Positions 1-8,556 of a stretch of DNA of 31,070 bases are shown in pieces (positions within the stretch are counted from its first letter, which is position 1; each line of letters opens with the position of its first letter). The position numbers were made by a program, and so were the translations under genes. The DNA comes from a virus: the IMG/VR virus record IMGVR_UViG_3300017709_000017, positions 1-31,070 of that record; one strand, given 5' to 3'. A model generated the notes under the pieces. It was not told the DNA's origin. It ran no database searches and was given only the letters and a program-made list of their open reading frames with translations.

Positions 1-1114
1 CCGTACCACCATCAAAATTTAGAGAACCCGGAGTATTTTCATCTGGACCTTCAAGGACTGTCTCTCTGATTTGTACCCGGTTGTTTTTAGCGTGTTCCAT
101 CAATTCTTCTTTGGTCACATTCTTTTTGCTTAGAAGATCATCAAGACCCGTCCATTTTAATTCGTCAGGCTTTACCCCGGCATTAAGCAACATGGCTTTA
201 TACTGTGAGCCCTGACCCTTTTCTTGCTTGAGATTCTTTACTTCTTCCAATGCTTTAGAGAAAAACCCTAATTCATCTTGATCCACTTGCGGTGTAAACA
301 TATCGCCAACGGCAACAATAGCGTCATCAATACTTTCACCATCAATCCCTGACATGAGTTTTGTGCCACCGGGGCGAGTTGATTTGCGTGTTCTTGCACC
401 TTTAAGAATTTTACCACCGAGATTTTTTGCAAGGTTGTAGGCACCTTTAGCAGCAGGGAGAGAGGTTGCAACATTGATTGCTGCTTCCGCACCCCCGGCA
501 AGTATGTCAGAACCGGCTTTTAACGCACCAAGGTCCATCGTCATACCGGCTCCCGGGACACTAAAGTTATCTGGCTGAACTTCTCCAGAGTCACGTTTAT
601 CTATATAATTTTTATATTCGTTTAATCCTCGTTTTGCTGTGGCACTGCCTTCCATTGCACCTAATGGAGCCCCGATTAACATGAAATCTATAAATCCCAT
701 TTTGTCTTCAGTTCCAGTAATATCATCAGTCAAAGATTGAACGAGTGAATTTGTTTCATATCCTGACCCTGTTTCTTCACTTATATCTACGCCAAGAATA
801 CTTTTTGCTGCACTTTGCAATTTGTTATATAAAGCTACATTCATTTTTTGTCTGGGTGTTAGTTCTCTAGCCTGAAAGAAACTAATGTCTGTTCCAAGAC
901 GCTCGGCTTCTGATCGCATAGTTTCCATTTCTTCTTCGCTTAGTGCTTCTGTGCGTGGCTCTGAGTCGCTTGGAAGGGATATATTGTTATCGTTCATAAA
1001 CTCTTGAGGGGGAGTAAAGGTGGCACTTTTTCCCGGCTCTATGGAAAAGTTATAATCTGTACCAGATTGACGTTGAAACCGTGACGTATTAAGTTCTTCA
1101 AGAAGATCGCTCAT
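1..1114 (-). CDS. N-terminal part of a large polyvalent-type phage protein (cut by the window edge)
   Basis: This frame starts at an ATG overlapping the stop of the upstream gene (ATGA) and stays open for 371 codons to base 1, so its 3' end is missing here. The N-terminal 270 residues are acidic, then Gly/Ala-rich, with no motif I recognise. Around residues 283-355 there is FFSKALEEVKNLKQEKGQGS, then KWTGLDDLL and NNRVQIRETVLEG. This block is known from very large phage structural or polyvalent proteins, where it precedes a module containing IEEFQSDW. That next module lies at the other end of the window in a compatible frame, so the whole protein would be about 894 aa. By position after the tail and internal virion genes it is probably a virion or ejected protein. 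Function is not established. Confidence 0.85.
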   Translation of the reverse strand, partial: MSDLLEELNTSRFQRQSGTDYNFSIEPGKSATFTPPQEFMNDNNISLPSDSEPRTEALSEEEMETMRSEAERLGTDISFFQARELTPRQKMNVALYNKLQSAAKSILGVDISEETGSGYETNSLVQSLTDDITGTEDKMGFIDFMLIGAPLGAMEGSATAKRGLNEYKNYIDKRDSGEVQPDNFSVPGAGMTMDLGALKAGSDILAGGAEAAINVATSLPAAKGAYNLAKNLGGKILKGARTRKSTRPGGTKLMSGIDGESIDDAIVAVGDMFTPQVDQDELGFFSKALEEVKNLKQEKGQGSQYKAMLLNAGVKPDELKWTGLDDLLSKKNVTKEELMEHAKNNRVQIRETVLEGPDENTPGSLNFDGGT

Positions 1115-2922
1115 AACTCACCTATACCTTTAAGATAATCTTTTATGCGTTGTACTGCATTTATTAAAAGTAAATCTCCCGGTTTTCCAAACTTGTTATT
1201 TTTATAAAAGTCTTTACGTTTTTTATCTTCTGATTTTTCTGAATTTATTATAAATTCGTACACCGAAAAATAATCCGTTGGCAAAAATTCTTTATTAAAT
1301 TCTTCATTAATTTCACCAATAACTCGGAGCATGGCTTTGTCAGCCTCTTCTTTGTATTGTGTTTGAAGTTGATCTTTTATTTCATCTTTGTTTTCTAATG
1401 CAATCCGAGCAACAACGGCTGCTGCATCAAATGCTTTATCTTCAATTCTTGCTTGTTTAAGTTCTTGTTTTGCTAATACTTGAATTTGATTATAAATTGC
1501 TCGTTCATTTTTAAAAGGATCCATGTCTTGTGAAACTTCAATATCGGGGTCAAATTTTAAATCTATAGCGACTTGTACTAAAGCATCTTTAATTCCTGAT
1601 TGTTCATAATCATTAATTTCTGTTCTAAATTGTCGATAATCTGCTGCACTTAGTTCGCTTCGTCTTGCTTCAAGCTCGTCATATTCTAAGACACCATCGT
1701 CAAGTTTGTCTTTAAGATTGGATACAGTTGAACCAATCGAATACTGTCGTTGACCCTCAGTTGAACTTAATACTTCTAATAACTCATTTGCTTTGACCGA
1801 GTCTATTGCCCTTAACTCTTCAATCTTAGCATTTGCAGTAGCTTGGTTAGGAGTGTTGGCTGCGATAATGTTGTTGAAGTCTTGGATGAGGGTTTTGATT
1901 TTTTCGGCTTTGGCTTTTTCGGCATTGTTGTCTTGGGTGTTTTCGATAGCTTGTTCATTGTTAATTCCACTTATAATTTTATCTGAGAGTTGGATACGTT
2001 CTTCGTCTGACATCATTGCAACAACAACATCAATTTCGTGACCTATTGGCTCTTTTAAAGTAAGTATTTTTTTTGCGTTTTTAACTGTTAATTTATCTGC
2101 TTTGACAAGTTCTGTATAAACATGACTGCGTATATGATTTGCAAATTCATCATCAAAGTTTTTCATAGCAGAGTTTTGTTGGCTAACTGTTTTATAGGCT
2201 AACTGCACTGCTTTGGCGTAATCGTTGCGAATAGCTTGTCTTTGTAAGGCTACAGCTTCTGAAGTAAGTTGCAGTACATTTCCACTTAATAATTGAGAAT
2301 CAATCATTGGACCAAGTTCTTGCAGCATAACTTCTACAGCTTCGACATTTGTTGCATCAATAGCAGTTTGTGATGCGTTTAAATATTGGGTTCTATAATT
2401 TTGAAAATGCCCGGCTGCACTCATAGAAAGTTTTGCTTTTACTTTTGCCGATAAAGAAGGGGATACAGCCAGTAGTGTATCGGATATTCCTGTTATTGTT
2501 CTATCTAATCCTGTTCGTAATGTTGCCGGAGTATGACCATTCTTTGTGGCTTGAAAGACAGATTCATTAAATGCTTCTGCTGCTTGAATTGTTAAGCGAT
2601 TTTCTAAAACTGCAAGGGCTTCTTTTTTTGCTGCCCGACCAAAAACTGTATTACTAAACGAGGGCATATTCAGTTCTTTATCGTCGGTTGGGTCGGCTGT
2701 TGCTATAGAAATTTGTTCTAAGTCTGGAACAACACTCGCTCCATACTCTTTGCCTTTTTCCTCAAATCCGGCTGCTGCCTGTTTAAAAAAGAAACTGGAC
2801 ATCCGATCAAGCTGATCAGCCATCACAAGCTGCGTGTTTTGAGCTTCCTTTAACGCATAGCCTCGAGAGGGTTGAAACCCCTGCGTCATAAGTCCTGTGC
2901 GTCGGTAAGGTTTAATTGCCAT
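1111..2922 (-). CDS. Internal virion protein, T7 gp15-like position
   Basis: This is a 603-residue soluble protein, almost entirely predicted helix, rich in Lys, Glu, Gln and Ala, with no signal peptide or membrane segment. It lies directly after a gp14-like gene and before a large ejection-type gene, the order T7-like phages use for internal core proteins. Sequence similarity to T7 gp15 is not obvious by eye, so the assignment rests on order, size and composition. Its ATG overlaps the upstream stop as TAATG and its TGA overlaps the next ATG, so it is translationally coupled on both sides. The likely role is a core or DNA-ejection component released into the periplasm at infection. Confidence 0.65.
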   Translation of the reverse strand: MAIKPYRRTGLMTQGFQPSRGYALKEAQNTQLVMADQLDRMSSFFFKQAAAGFEEKGKEYGASVVPDLEQISIATADPTDDKELNMPSFSNTVFGRAAKKEALAVLENRLTIQAAEAFNESVFQATKNGHTPATLRTGLDRTITGISDTLLAVSPSLSAKVKAKLSMSAAGHFQNYRTQYLNASQTAIDATNVEAVEVMLQELGPMIDSQLLSGNVLQLTSEAVALQRQAIRNDYAKAVQLAYKTVSQQNSAMKNFDDEFANHIRSHVYTELVKADKLTVKNAKKILTLKEPIGHEIDVVVAMMSDEERIQLSDKIISGINNEQAIENTQDNNAEKAKAEKIKTLIQDFNNIIAANTPNQATANAKIEELRAIDSVKANELLEVLSSTEGQRQYSIGSTVSNLKDKLDDGVLEYDELEARRSELSAADYRQFRTEINDYEQSGIKDALVQVAIDLKFDPDIEVSQDMDPFKNERAIYNQIQVLAKQELKQARIEDKAFDAAAVVARIALENKDEIKDQLQTQYKEEADKAMLRVIGEINEEFNKEFLPTDYFSVYEFIINSEKSEDKKRKDFYKNNKFGKPGDLLLINAVQRIKDYLKGIGEL

Positions 2923-3458
2923 TAATAATTACCTATTACAGATGGTCTTGCCATTGGAGCCCCGACAGGGGGAGCAATAGACGCTGAACTTGGTGTAAAG
3001 GGAGCTAATGATGCAAAGTTCATAAAGCCAGACGCTGCTGTTCCCAAGGCTGCTGTCCCACCTGAGAGGGCTGCTTGTTGCCCGGCAAGCATGAGGTCTT
3101 CAAACTGTGCCTGACCTGATTTCTCAGCAAGCTGTGCATTAACGTCACTCACAATAATATCATTCACAAGGGGGCTTAGAAGCTGCGTATTAATCACAAA
3201 CCCAAACGAGGATGGATCAACGCCCATAGCGTAAGACCCGGCATTAGCAGATGCCATTTGTTCATTTCCACGCCTGACAATTTCGGCTGTTTGCATCCGA
3301 GCTTTATTAGCTTCGAAAGAATATTTAATACGTTCTTGTTCGGCTTGCGTTTCGTAGCGTTGCTTGCCAATCTGTCCGGCTTTGTTTTGCTTTGACGCTC
3401 CTGATAAAGAACTTCCTAATCCTATGACGGCTGCAATTTCTGGTATTCCTATTGTCAT
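2922..3458 (-). CDS. Internal virion protein, T7 gp14-like
   Basis: This 178-aa protein has a hydrophobic, Gly-rich N-terminus (IPEIAAVIGLGSSLSGASKQ). A central charged helix of about 50 residues (QRYETQAEQERIKYSFEANK) follows, and then an Ala/Gly/Pro-rich tail. That design, together with its place between the tail nozzle gene and a large helical internal protein, matches gp14-type proteins, which form a channel in the host outer membrane during ejection. Its stop overlaps the following start as TAATG. It begins one base after the nozzle gene's TAG. Alternative: a generic virion-associated protein. The family call comes from layout rather than a catalytic motif. Confidence 0.65.
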   Translation of the reverse strand: MTIGIPEIAAVIGLGSSLSGASKQNKAGQIGKQRYETQAEQERIKYSFEANKARMQTAEIVRRGNEQMASANAGSYAMGVDPSSFGFVINTQLLSPLVNDIIVSDVNAQLAEKSGQAQFEDLMLAGQQAALSGGTAALGTAASGFMNFASLAPFTPSSASIAPPVGAPMARPSVIGNY

Positions 3459-3459
3459 G

Positions 3460-5502
3460 CTATACCCCTGCTGTACTAAGTTTATATTCGACCGCTAACA
3501 CAGTCATAAAAAGTGGTTGGCTTTGTGAAAAAGTAATCTGTGCTGTGTCTGTATAGCCCAAGAGGGGACCAATACGTTTTCGACCGCTAAAGCTACTCAG
3601 CGTTGATCCTAGAGTCTCTGAGAGGCTACGAAAGGTAACATCAAACCCATTCACTGTGCAGTTTTGTGTTGCTTCCAAAATAGGTGTAACTTCAAGGATT
3701 CGACGCTTACGAGATTGGACTGTGCCAGAGGCAAGACGAGGTTCAGCCGGGAGTGTACGCACATCAACGGTATAATCCAAACCGACTTCCAAATACGAGG
3801 TAGGTACAATGTCTGTAGTAACGGCAGCAGAGGAAACAGTTGCGTCCAAAAGCACAAAGCCATCTCGAACCATTTTAACTGTTTTTCCTTCCAAATGTGA
3901 AAGACCCGATGCCGTAGTATTACTCGATATGGATAAATCGGGAGAGGACGATCCTGAGAAATACTGGAGATTGGCATCGGTAGTTCTATTGCCGTCGAAC
4001 AATTCCAAATAATATTTGGTGGCAGACGAGATTGTTCTTTTGACAACAGTGTAGATATCTGTGAGGTCCACAGCAACATCTTCAAAGGTTCCGTCCGTTA
4101 CAAACTCACTGGGAGCTATAACATTTTGTGGACGGAGAACAGAAAAGCAAGCCATCGTTCCGTCTGTTCCATTACAGATTAACAACAAGTCTCCTTCGTC
4201 AGAATCCGTTGATGGTCTAAGAGCCATGTGGGTTGGACCTTTAATAAGATGGCTGGAGAAAAACGAAACATTGGCAGAGTTATAGGTAAGCTGAGAATCG
4301 TTGTATAAAAACTCTCGTAAAGCACCACCCTCTCTCTCAATATAAAGCGTGGCATTTGATGCTTGCACAGGTCGTAGACCTTCTTTTGATCCATGCCGGG
4401 TTGCTGTTTTCACTGTTATATTTGAAGGCGTGATGGGTGTGACTTCGGCTTGCTGCACAAAGAACTCAGAACCCGTTGTAAAGATTTGTAAATCACGGCC
4501 AGAAAACAATCCAACAATCGCATTAACTCGATCTGAAGCAAGCGTTGCTTTAATAGCATCATCGTCCAAACCATGCGTTTGCCTGAAGTTAAAAAAATCT
4601 CCAACCTTACTTCCAAAGAGTGTGTTAGGTAAGGACTTGGAACCCCCCATATAAAGCCGACCTTCGTGGAAAACACAAGAGCGAGGATAACCCCGGGAAG
4701 ATGACCACGCATCCTCATAGCCCGATTCAATGTGATGAAGACTGTCAGCGATTGCAGATGTGTTGAGAAAGGGTACTTCGGTTACGCCAATAACTTCAGA
4801 CGTTGAAACAAACTGCACAATTCTGACACGACCAAATCCATCGTCACGGGTAAAAAATTGATCGACATGAGAAGACGTAAAAGAAGACCCGGCAGAGGTA
4901 AGAGTTATACTTCCATCAACAGCCGAGGGTGTGACATTGCCAGAAATCTGCGTCGTTCCTACTGTAAATGCGTGTTTTGGTATGGTTAAAGATATTGTTG
5001 CAGCTGTCCAAGTGCTTGTACTTCCACCACGGACAATAGAAATAGGTGCCATGTCTTCTTGCACAAGTATCAACGTGTCAGCAGATTGCGTAAAATTTAA
5101 GGTCGATAAATCAATATCGCCCATGGACACTTGAAGGTAGTCATCTGAACCCCCATTAATAGCTGTCACTTGAGCCTTATTGCTATAGACAAACATCCGA
5201 ACATTGTTGGATGACCCGGTTCCATTTTTTACAAACACAAGCATATAGGATTGCGTCGTTGAAAACTCAAAAGGAATAAGTCTGATACCGGCTTGTGCCG
5301 TAATTCCACTGCCCAAATGTGAGGTAAGATCAAGCATAAACCTCAAACCCGGTCGTCGCTCAAAACCACCTTGCGGAAGCACGACAACATTCTGTGCTTT
5401 TTCTAACCCTTTTGAATATTGTTCTAAATCAATACGACCAAGAACCAGAGGATCAAGAGCCCCACTTGTAAAGTCAGATTGAAATATTGTTGTTCTACTC
5501 AT
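3460..5502 (-). CDS. Tail tubular protein B (nozzle), T7 gp12-like
   Basis: This 680-residue protein opens with the nozzle signature: an N-terminal QSDFTSGALDP, then LEQYSKGLEKAQNVVVLPQG and FERRPGLRFM within the first 58 residues. Further along is the beta-rich body with SRGYPRSCVFHEGRLYMGG (about residues 270-290) and GSKVGDFFNF, seen widely in gp12-like nozzle proteins of podophages. It would form the distal end of the short tail, through which DNA leaves and to which fibres attach. It overlaps the upstream gp11-like gene by ATGA, so the two tail tube proteins are co-translated. Length is close to the usual 700-800 aa of the family. Confidence 0.93.
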   Translation of the reverse strand: MSRTTIFQSDFTSGALDPLVLGRIDLEQYSKGLEKAQNVVVLPQGGFERRPGLRFMLDLTSHLGSGITAQAGIRLIPFEFSTTQSYMLVFVKNGTGSSNNVRMFVYSNKAQVTAINGGSDDYLQVSMGDIDLSTLNFTQSADTLILVQEDMAPISIVRGGSTSTWTAATISLTIPKHAFTVGTTQISGNVTPSAVDGSITLTSAGSSFTSSHVDQFFTRDDGFGRVRIVQFVSTSEVIGVTEVPFLNTSAIADSLHHIESGYEDAWSSSRGYPRSCVFHEGRLYMGGSKSLPNTLFGSKVGDFFNFRQTHGLDDDAIKATLASDRVNAIVGLFSGRDLQIFTTGSEFFVQQAEVTPITPSNITVKTATRHGSKEGLRPVQASNATLYIEREGGALREFLYNDSQLTYNSANVSFFSSHLIKGPTHMALRPSTDSDEGDLLLICNGTDGTMACFSVLRPQNVIAPSEFVTDGTFEDVAVDLTDIYTVVKRTISSATKYYLELFDGNRTTDANLQYFSGSSSPDLSISSNTTASGLSHLEGKTVKMVRDGFVLLDATVSSAAVTTDIVPTSYLEVGLDYTVDVRTLPAEPRLASGTVQSRKRRILEVTPILEATQNCTVNGFDVTFRSLSETLGSTLSSFSGRKRIGPLLGYTDTAQITFSQSQPLFMTVLAVEYKLSTAGV

Positions 5503-6113
5503 CGTATGCTCGTCAGTAAATAATCCCCAATAACCTGTGTCGATTGCCCGGAAGAATCTATGTTTGTTGCCGTTCTAAAATAACCGCCACGACCAGACTC
5601 TTGTACTGTTCCCATAGCAATACCACGCCAGTATTCAGCTTTTGTAATTTGGTCCGTCACAGGTTCAGCTAAATGCCACGCCATTTGATAGACCAAAAGA
5701 TTTACAAAGTATTCCGGCATTGCCGGTTCGGTTACGGTTTGTTGATAATCAACATAAATTGTTGCGGTATCTGTAAGAAGTTGATCCGCTTGTATTTCAT
5801 AGTCTTTAAATACCGGGGCTCCTACATTTCCTGACGAAAACACCTTTCTTGGTACACCCGTAATCATATCTGCCGGGAGTTGATAGGCGTGTTGCCACAC
5901 ATTTGTTGGAGCATCAGCAAGTTGTCCAAGTTGAACTTTACGTAATGTAAAGGTCCAAGGGTACATTCCAAGAGTAGAAGATTTAACTTTCGGGTAAATT
6001 TTGGACGCAGCACCTGAACCGGCTGTGCCATCGTCAAAAGATGTTATGCTTGAGGAGCCAAGAAGCAGCAGTGCGTGGGAACATATTGAAACATCTGTAT
6101 CACCTGCTGCCAT
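5499..6113 (-). CDS. Tail tubular protein A (gatekeeper), T7 gp11-like
   Basis: This 204-aa protein has the family's layout. The N-terminal half carries SICSHALLLLGSSSITSFDD, then YPKVKSSTLGMYPWTFTLRKVQL and a Trp/Tyr-containing WQHAYQLPADMI. The C-terminal half carries YVDYQQTV...MPEYFVNLLVYQMAWHLAEPVT. These are hallmarks of the gp11-type adaptor that joins the portal to the nozzle. Its ATG is preceded by AGGAGAAG. A GC-rich hairpin lies just upstream between it and the capsid-proximal gene, so its expression may be set apart from capsid expression. It ends overlapping the nozzle gene (ATGA). Confidence 0.92.
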   Translation of the reverse strand: MAAGDTDVSICSHALLLLGSSSITSFDDGTAGSGAASKIYPKVKSSTLGMYPWTFTLRKVQLGQLADAPTNVWQHAYQLPADMITGVPRKVFSSGNVGAPVFKDYEIQADQLLTDTATIYVDYQQTVTEPAMPEYFVNLLVYQMAWHLAEPVTDQITKAEYWRGIAMGTVQESGRGGYFRTATNIDSSGQSTQVIGDYLLTSIR

Positions 6114-6138
6114 TCTCTTCTCCTATTAAATGGGTGAG

Positions 6139-6156
6139 GGGGGCGAGAACGCCCCC
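6139..6156 (-). terminator. GC-rich hairpin between capsid block and tail block
   Basis: A perfect 7-bp stem, GGGGGCG paired with CGCCCCC, encloses a 4-nt loop. It lies in the 50-nt gap between the small capsid-proximal gene and the gp11-like gene. On the minus strand it is followed by CTCACCCATTTAA, without a real U-tract, so a full intrinsic terminator is doubtful. It could be a partial terminator or an RNA processing or stability element. In T7 a terminator (T-phi) sits at the same place, between gene 10 and gene 11. Confidence 0.55.
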
Positions 6157-6163
6157 GTCAATA

Positions 6164-6445
6164 TTAGTCTGAGTCGGTTACTGCCATTGCGTTTGCATCG
6201 CCTACGTCAACAACACCAGAAGCGTTGCTAACAACAACGTGAAAAGACGCTGTAGCCGTACCACCCGTGGATGCGAAAGAGTAAATAATATCACCAACTG
6301 TCACATCTTCTGCAACGCTATTGAAATACCCGGCTGCATCTACGTCCGTTTTAGCGTCCGTCGTTTTATAACCCCACATAACAGGAGAAGTTCCTGACTT
6401 TGCTTCGTTACCAATAACGCCCCAATTTGTTCGATCAAATGCCAT
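6164..6445 (-). CDS. Small capsid-proximal protein, possible head decoration or stabilisation
   Basis: This 93-aa, beta-rich, acidic protein has the sequence features MAFDRTNWGVIGNE, VDAAGYFNSVAEDVTVGDIIYSF and a C-terminal VVSNASGVVDVGDANAMAV. Small proteins with this 'AAGYFNSV...L/V-x-VGD-I' pattern are common directly downstream of major capsid genes in podo- and siphophages, but their role is rarely proven. It follows the major capsid gene by 15 bp with a clear AAGGAG site, so it should be made at high level with capsid. Function is inferred from position only. It is the last gene before a GC-rich hairpin. Confidence 0.75.
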   Translation of the reverse strand: MAFDRTNWGVIGNEAKSGTSPVMWGYKTTDAKTDVDAAGYFNSVAEDVTVGDIIYSFASTGGTATASFHVVVSNASGVVDVGDANAMAVTDSD

Positions 6446-6460
6446 TCTTCATTCTCCTTT

Positions 6461-7315
6461 TTAAGATTCACGACAGGTCAAATCAACCTGTCCATTTGGA
6501 TCAACCGATATGGCACCCATGCTTAACATTCCTGTGACCAAGAACGATGTCATGTGCGGTACATAATTCACTTCGATTTTTGGTGCTATTCCAACACCAC
6601 AACCGATTGCGGATTTATGAAACGCATAACAGGTTCGATCATTTGAACCATCAATCGGAACACCGCCCTCGGCTCTTGTACCCATCATATGTACGGTAAA
6701 GCCCATAAATGAATTAATTTCTCCACGGTTTAACGCTTGAAGTTGTGCAAAGTCTGCACTTACGGCTCTTTCATCCCCAAGCAAAGAAGCGAGTGAATTT
6801 GCGTGAATAACAAGATGACGATCTGCTGAAGGAACATTCGCTGCATTTAAGGCTCTAGCAGCAGCAATAATTTTTCCCACGTTTAAATCTGAGGCAGAAG
6901 CTGACCCGGTGGTGACAACCGTATTGGCTACGGTGGTTCCGGCTGTCGCTGCTGCAAGAGCATCAAGAATAATTTGATCTTCTCTTCGACCAATCGCTGA
7001 ACCAATAAGTTGAGCAAGTTCTTGTCGTTCATCAAAGTTAATTTTTGCTTGGTTGAATACATCTGAATATTCACTTGCTACAAAGTCAGACATCGTTGCT
7101 TCGACGCTTGAAAACGTAGCGTTTAACGGTACAACGGGGGTGGATGGTGTACGCTCAGATGCGGTCCCTGCTGCGAGTTTTGGAAATTTTACAGATGATC
7201 CCTCGACACCTGTTCTCATTCTACAGGCTGCACGTAACATTGCAGTACCCTGATAGGCTTGGTGTACTTCCGCTTCAAATAGCGTTGTAAAAGCCGCTGA
7301 TAGTGTGGTTGCCAT
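6461..7315 (-). CDS. Major capsid protein
   Basis: This 284-residue protein sits between scaffold and tail tube genes. It has the features of an HK97-type shell subunit from small podophages. The N-terminus has few charges. A helical region follows around FNQAKINFDERQELAQLIGSAIGRREDQII (residues about 88-117). After it come an Ala-rich helix (GKIIAAARALNAANVPSADR), VIHANSLASLL, and a C-terminal FMGFTVHMMGT...SIGAISVDPNG-like beta part. The start ATG has a strong GAGGAG site 9 nt upstream. Its transcript would begin near the conserved 14-nt motif at 7499 and carry an untranslated leader of about 185 nt with several hairpins. This is the only late gene with such a leader, which suggests special control of level or mRNA stability. 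Confidence 0.9.
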   Translation of the reverse strand: MATTLSAAFTTLFEAEVHQAYQGTAMLRAACRMRTGVEGSSVKFPKLAAGTASERTPSTPVVPLNATFSSVEATMSDFVASEYSDVFNQAKINFDERQELAQLIGSAIGRREDQIILDALAAATAGTTVANTVVTTGSASASDLNVGKIIAAARALNAANVPSADRHLVIHANSLASLLGDERAVSADFAQLQALNRGEINSFMGFTVHMMGTRAEGGVPIDGSNDRTCYAFHKSAIGCGVGIAPKIEVNYVPHMTSFLVTGMLSMGAISVDPNGQVDLTCRES

Positions 7316-7498
7316 ATTGTGACACTCCTCTAATTAAAACAAAGGTTTAACGCCTTGAGTTTATCGGAGTGATCCGGACTCTGACTTCGTTGTGCGTAAC
7401 GCAACGTGTAATTTCTTACAGCCAGAACGGGCTCTATGGCTTGTCGTTCATCTAACGCTTACCACAACATTATGTGTTTCGTCAACCTAAACGTATCT
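7316..7498 (-). ncRNA. Structured 5' leader of the major capsid mRNA
   Basis: There is no open frame here. On the minus strand the leader contains a run of short hairpins. In plus coordinates they are: 7365-7376 (CGGA/TCCG stem, 4-nt loop), 7388-7406 (CGTT and GCG paired with CGC and AACG, one 2-nt bulge, 3-nt loop), 7407-7420 (TGTAA/TTACA with GAAA loop in the RNA) and 7420-7433 (AGCC/GGCT, 6-nt loop). Stems 2 to 4 are almost contiguous. The capsid ribosome site GAGGAG follows in a less structured stretch. This could stabilise the capsid mRNA or be a regulatory RNA. I see no tRNA or known riboswitch. Confidence 0.5.
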
Positions 7499-7512
7499 TC
7501 TAGGTCTTGAAC
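7499..7512 (-). promoter_or_regulatory. Conserved 14-nt motif, copy 1 (upstream of capsid)
   Basis: On the minus strand this reads GTTCAAGACCTAGA. It overlaps the stop codon of the scaffold gene and lies at the 5' edge of the capsid leader. It is one of five copies in the window that share 13 of 14 positions with the consensus GTTCAARACCTAGA. All are oriented towards a downstream leftward gene block, so a promoter or activator/operator site is likely. Confidence 0.7.
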
Positions 7513-8276
7513 TACTTTACAGTCTCTTGAAATGTACGCTCTACAGAATTTCTGTATTTTGCATCTGTTTGGTATCTTGGGTCTTGAACCAGTGCAAACA
7601 ATTCGGATTTGTCATACGCCTGACCTGACACAGAAGCAACCGGGATTTCTTTTTCACCCATAAGCCCACGAACTTTTTGCAGCAATCGTTGACCGGCTGC
7701 TGTACCACCGAGAACTTCAAGTTCTTGGTAGTCATCTTCTGTGAATACACCCTTGTTTACAAGTCCTCGACCCCATTGCACATTGGATTTTATGATATCA
7801 TCTGCGTTTTTACCTAACGCTGCTTTTTCCGTCGCAATATTAATTTGGGCATCATTCACCTGAGAGTTTTGTATTTCTACAAATTTTTGCCCTAACTTGT
7901 TAAAGGCTTCCTGTGAAATCATGTTTTCTTTTGCCCAATCCTGATAGCTTGCTAAGAGGGGATCGTCGGGTGCAAACTCACCAAGGTCTTTTGTTTCATA
8001 AACTTCGGGGGGCTTATGCTCACCTCGACTCATTTTTGTTCTTAACTCAGAATAAGATTTTTTTGTTTTATTAAATTCACCCATTAAGGCTTCAATCTTA
8101 GGACCTGAATCGGCATCCCAATATTCTTCCGGCAAATATTCCGGGCGTGTAAACTCAACTTCGTCAGGCTCAACAGCCGGTTCTTTATGCACCATTTCTT
8201 GTGTATCTGACTCTGTTTCTTCACTTTTATGTTCAGCCATTAATCCTTGCGTTTCTTCTTTTACTTCTTCAGCCAT
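7512..8276 (-). CDS. Capsid scaffolding protein
   Basis: This 254-aa protein has a very acidic N-terminal third (Glu-rich, first 45 residues). A charged helical middle follows, with LMGEFNKTKKSYSELRTKM and QEAFNKLGQKFVEIQNSQV. It lies between portal and major capsid, where T7-like phages put gp9 scaffold. FTRPEYLPEEYWD near residues 42-54 and a C-terminal helical tail fit scaffold proteins of this class. It overlaps the previous gene by 8 bp. The stop codon is embedded in the conserved 14-nt motif. The role in procapsid assembly is inferred from order and composition. Confidence 0.85.
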   Translation of the reverse strand: MAEEVKEETQGLMAEHKSEETESDTQEMVHKEPAVEPDEVEFTRPEYLPEEYWDADSGPKIEALMGEFNKTKKSYSELRTKMSRGEHKPPEVYETKDLGEFAPDDPLLASYQDWAKENMISQEAFNKLGQKFVEIQNSQVNDAQINIATEKAALGKNADDIIKSNVQWGRGLVNKGVFTEDDYQELEVLGGTAAGQRLLQKVRGLMGEKEIPVASVSGQAYDKSELFALVQDPRYQTDAKYRNSVERTFQETVK

Positions 8277-8556
8277 TGATTGCTCTCCTTATCCGTCCTT
8301 GAATATCCCAGACTATTGAATTTTGACCCTCGCTGTAATACCCATAGCTTTTTTTAGCTCCCGGTATCCAACTTGGTTTATTGATTGTTACAGAAATAAG
8401 ATGTTCTAAAACCTTCTGTCCATCTTCTGTTCCAAAACATCGTTGATAGGATTTATCAAGCTGAGAAGGTTCAACTTTAATATCCTGTGGTGTTGCGTCC
8501 AAGCCATCCCACCCGGGCGTATTGATTGATCTAATTTGTTGGGCTTGCGTTTCCAA
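8269..8556 (-). CDS. Small structural-type protein, Bbp19-like
   Basis: This is a 95-residue protein. The central segment YQRCFGTEDGQKVLEHLIS, followed by YYSEGQNSIVWDIQGRIRRA, resembles the Bbp19 family. That is a short protein found near portal and scaffold genes of podophages, with the pattern F-GT-x-DG-x-x-VL-x-x-L and a later EGQR/NxxxxxI helix. The biochemical role of that family is not known to me. The gene overlaps its upstream neighbour by 26 bp and the scaffold gene by 8 bp, in line with one co-translated head-assembly block. Confidence 0.7.
   Translation of the reverse strand: METQAQQIRSINTPGWDGLDATPQDIKVEPSQLDKSYQRCFGTEDGQKVLEHLISVTINKPSWIPGAKKSYGYYSEGQNSIVWDIQGRIRRAING

Noticed and set aside
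7316-7498. A tRNA gene in the capsid leader
   Set aside because: Several stems are present, but there is no T-loop GTTCRA motif, no anticodon arm at the right distance and no acceptor pairing.
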